Below, piece after piece: positions 61,141 through 64,000 of a stretch of 64,000 nucleotides of DNA. The DNA is taken from the NCBI RefSeq assembly GCF_902686445.1, contig NC_062232.1:72371440-72435439 (forward strand). The letters are read 5' to 3'. Below the pieces are notes generated by a model that was given only the letters and a program-made list of their open reading frames with translations, was not told where the DNA came from and did not search any database. The position numbers and the translations under genes were made by a program. The stretch is from Sciurus carolinensis. Its lineage: Eukaryota > Chordata > Mammalia > Rodentia > Sciuridae. Position 1 is the stretch's first letter, and every line of letters starts with the position of its first letter.

Positions 61141-62854
61141 TATGCTTTATTAATATTCATTTGTATTTCACCAGTATATATGAGACCATAATGGTCAAGA
61201 ATCATGACATGAATTTTTATATCCTTCATTTTCTATCATATATAAGCACCTAATTCTACTGAGTGAATATTTGCAAATCCTTGAAGTGTATTATAAATAT
61301 ACATATCTGGATGTGAAGTAAAATAAATGTAAAGTCAAAACCATTTGAAATAGTTCTGTCCTGCATTTCTGAAATAAAGCTTGAATTACTTTGACAACTT
61401 GGAAGCTAAGATTAATGTTTGATCTTTCTAATTTTTACTGTCTTCATAATATCTCATCCTCCAGAAGTATTATTCATTGCTTAAATGTGTATCCTACATT
61501 CAAATGTGAAGAAATAAACATGGGCAATACCAAAAAAAGTATGTTTTTACACAAATATGTTCTGTATTTCATTGATATTTATTTCATTTAGATCTTTTTT
61601 TACAGTATCCAAGCATATAGTCACAAATTTCAGATGATGGTATTTATATACAATTTGAGCTAAACATTTATAATTGTCATATAATGATAAGAAATTTTAG
61701 AATAAAATATCTATGGATGTATTAAAAGGCAGAAACTCCTTATATTTAACTCAAACTTATTTGAATTAAACAGAAAGAAATGTTCAATGGTATAATTACA
61801 ACTTTTTATTTTATTGTAATATATCAATTAATAAGAATGATAAAATTATTAGTTGGTTAATTAAAACCTCCTGAAACCCCTCAACATGACAAATTTAGTC
61901 CAGGAAGTGTGAAGATATCCTTAACTTAAAATAAAAAGTAATCATAGATTTCTACTACATCCAAGTCTTTAATAACACCAATTAATGAGAAAAAAATTAA
62001 TTTTATATAATATAGGAGACCCAATTTTCAGAATTGAATTGTCTAATTTTTATACTTTAGGGTTGAGTATAAAGAGAAATATAAAACAATATTGACTAGT
62101 TATAAAAATAAATTACTTACATTTAAAGAATATGATAAATAGAACTAATCCCAAAGTTATTTCATCAAGTAATATATGCTGATTTTTGCAAAGTGGATTG
62201 TGAGTTCACTTTCTCAAGTACATTAAGAATCAAATAGTACCTCTTATGTCAAGTGTGCAATTCCAAGTACTTCTGTATTTGAATGATATCATTCTACTAA
62301 ATAAGATTTTGTATGATCAACACCACCTAAAATTCATACTTCGAAAGAGAAAAAGTAGTATCTTTTTCTTTTCTATAGCCAGGATTAGGACTGACATTTC
62401 TCGAACAAAAAAATTGATTAATAAGGGGAAATAATAGCTAATTAATTTATCTAAGTTTTAAATGACACAGGAGCCCTCACAAATTAAGAACTGAAACACC
62501 AAGAAAAAAATGTTGTAATGCTGAGTCTTATGAAAGAAGTGCATGGTTGTGGAGAAATGTAATTGAATGAAACTATGATCAAATGGTAAGAAACTAAGGA
62601 GAGGAACCAGCAAGGGATATTTGTTCATAATCTTCTTTGCCACTCTGTGCAACATTGCTTTCCTCGGGTTATAGGGCAGTACGTCTGACACAAGAGTCTC
62701 ATGATCTATTTTCAGAAAAGGCAGGTCACAAAGCAAACATTCTAGATTTTTTGACTTTCTTTTGAAGAGGAAGAACAATGGGAGATAAAACAATATTGGA
62801 GGGTCAGAAAGACCTAACCTCTAATGTCCTCCTGTCTTCCTTAACTAAAAAATA
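61141..62854. other. No feature recognised
   Basis: AT-rich DNA with only short open frames on both strands. Confidence 0.45.
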
Positions 62855-62955
62855 AGGGACTGGGTTATATCTTAGTGGTAGAGCACTTACCTCATGTTCA
62901 CAAGACCCTGGGCTTGATAACCAGCATCACAGATATAAATAAATAAAATACAAAT
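62855..62955 (+). mobile_element. ID-type SINE
   Basis: GGACTGGGTTATATCTTAGT head, AAGACCCTGGGCTTGATAAC and an (AAAT)n tail. Confidence 0.85.
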
Positions 62956-63179
62956 TATTCAATATACCAAAGCACTATAATTTGGGGTTTCATGCTCTGA
63001 GTCCTGACCATACTCTTATTCATAAAGTACAAAAAATAGCACAAGAATTTTTCTTTTACTACTAAAATACTTTTTGTAGTATCAAAGTAATGTACTATCA
63101 ACCTTATTTTGTGTAGAAAATAACTGAAAGAAACATAGTTTAAGAGACATCATAAAAGTAAGATAATTAAAAAGAATTT

Positions 63180-63425
63180 GTGGTAGGTAGAAAAATGACC
63201 TTTTTCAAATGTCCATATACTAATTTCAGTAGACTCTGAATATGTTAGATTAAATGGCAAAGGGAAATTGAAGTTGCAGAGAGAATTAAGGTACCTAATC
63301 ATCTGAACATATGAAGGGATTATCATCCTATATTATTCTGGTGCAACCAATGTAATCACAGGGGTTTTTAAAAGTGAGAGTATATCACAATATAGTAAAT
63401 ATACTAATAATAGTAATAACAATAA
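63180..63425 (+). repeat. Old MaLR/MLT1-like repeat
   Basis: GTGGTAGGTAGAAAAATGACC, cut for length, then GAATATGTTAGATTAAATGG, AGAATTAAGGTACCTAATC and CCAATGTAATCACAGGGG follow a remembered old mammalian LTR-type repeat. Exact family not decided. Confidence 0.45.
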
Positions 63426-63767
63426 CCTACTAAAGTACATACTTTAAAATGTTGCACTTTATCTTAATTAAATTATAACTGAAATTTTTAAATACTGTAT
63501 GAAAAATTAGTGAAAGAAACTTTTCAAACTTAAATAAAGTCAGGCAATTGGCAGACTGATGAATATGAGAACTCAAGCTACCTCTGATGACTTTAAGGAA
63601 GGAGGAAGAGGTCATGAACAAAGCAATGTGGGTAACCTCTAGAAGTGAGAAAAACAAATATTTTTCTTCTATAGCATCAAGGAAGGAGTACAGCTCTACC
63701 AATACCTTGATTTTATCCCAGCAAGACTTATGGGCATCTGACACCCTGAAGTGTAACACAGTAAATT

Positions 63768-63814
63768 ATTTTTTTTAAATTTTTTGTTTTTAGTTGTGGA
63801 TGGATACAATTGAA
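63768..63814 (-). mobile_element. Truncated ID-type SINE tail
   Basis: TTTTTAGTTGTGGATGGATAC is the complement of the CATCTACAACTAAAAA tail; the head is absent. Confidence 0.6.
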
Positions 63815-63825
63815 GGGTTATGGAA

Positions 63826-64000
63826 AATAATAATCCTAAAAGACAGCTCCCCAAGAAAAACAGAGACACGGTGTAGCTAGGGAGGAGGGAAATTGGCCAA
63901 ACATCAAACCTCTCTCAGCACACCCTTTCCTAATAATGTGGGCCCTAAACTTAGACCTTCCCCATTCCAAATTATCCCTAAATGGAGGCACAGTTAATAC
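63826..64000. other. Possible start of an LTR or ERV, cut by the window edge
   Basis: GC rises and CAGAGACACGGTG, CTTTCCTAATAATGTGG and CCCATTCCAAATTATCCC look ERV-like, but the feature runs out of the window. Confidence 0.25.

Overview
The window is nuclear DNA of a mammal, most likely a squirrel-family rodent (Sciuridae: ground squirrel, marmot or tree squirrel). The evidence is the short interspersed elements: ID-type (tRNA-derived) monomers whose heads read like 'GGCTGGGGTTGTGGCTCAG' and whose tails end in a CAACTAAAA-type segment, plus B1-ID dimers. Alongside them are young L1 elements of one lineage and MaLR/ERV LTRs. I found no host protein-coding gene with introns, no functional tRNA or rRNA gene and no CRISPR array. 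The window is AT-rich and built mostly of nested retroelements.

Layout. 1-905: ERV LTR end, then an old LTR-like repeat. 5.2-8.4 kb: related LTR-like segments around 5.3 and 8.0 kb with another LTR (6356-6807) between them. 11.4-18.0 kb: a full-length but decayed L1 (L1-A, + strand, 11879-17714) inserted into an older L1 with a recognisable target-site duplication. 18.36-20.77 kb: eight diverged units of about 310 bp forming a tandem array with a dimeric higher-order pattern. Each unit has a small dyad and most have a purine tract; poly(A) signals follow the array. This is the least explained structure here. 20.9-21.6 kb: old L1. 24.2-25.6 kb: old L1, then a MaLR LTR with a long (TC)n. 26.1-27.3 kb: twin-primed (5'-inverted) L1. 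31.9-43.6 kb: an old + strand L1 (5' UTR, ORF1, 3' part) split by a young, nearly intact L1 (L1-B, - strand, 33538-39577). L1-B has an intact ORF1 and an ORF2 broken by one in-frame TAA. Its 5' end is joined head-to-head to the 5' end of an RPSA (ribosomal protein SA) retrocopy fragment, and the pair appears to lie inside one target-site duplication. 42.2-42.7 kb: MaLR LTR. 47.4-49.0 kb: LTR plus ERVL-type internal sequence on the - strand. 49.0-55.6 kb: old - strand L1 cut by two MaLR LTRs, SINEs and microsatellites. 55.7-58.1 kb: second twin-primed L1. 58.9-61.1 kb: LTR-like repeats nested in an old MLT1-like LTR. 61-64 kb: sparse repeats.

No gene network is present. The content records successive retrotransposition, with L1 supplying the machinery that plausibly mobilised the SINEs and the RPSA fragment. 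Repeat family names come from remembered consensus sequences and were not checked against a database. Edges are approximate unless a duplication or motif is quoted.
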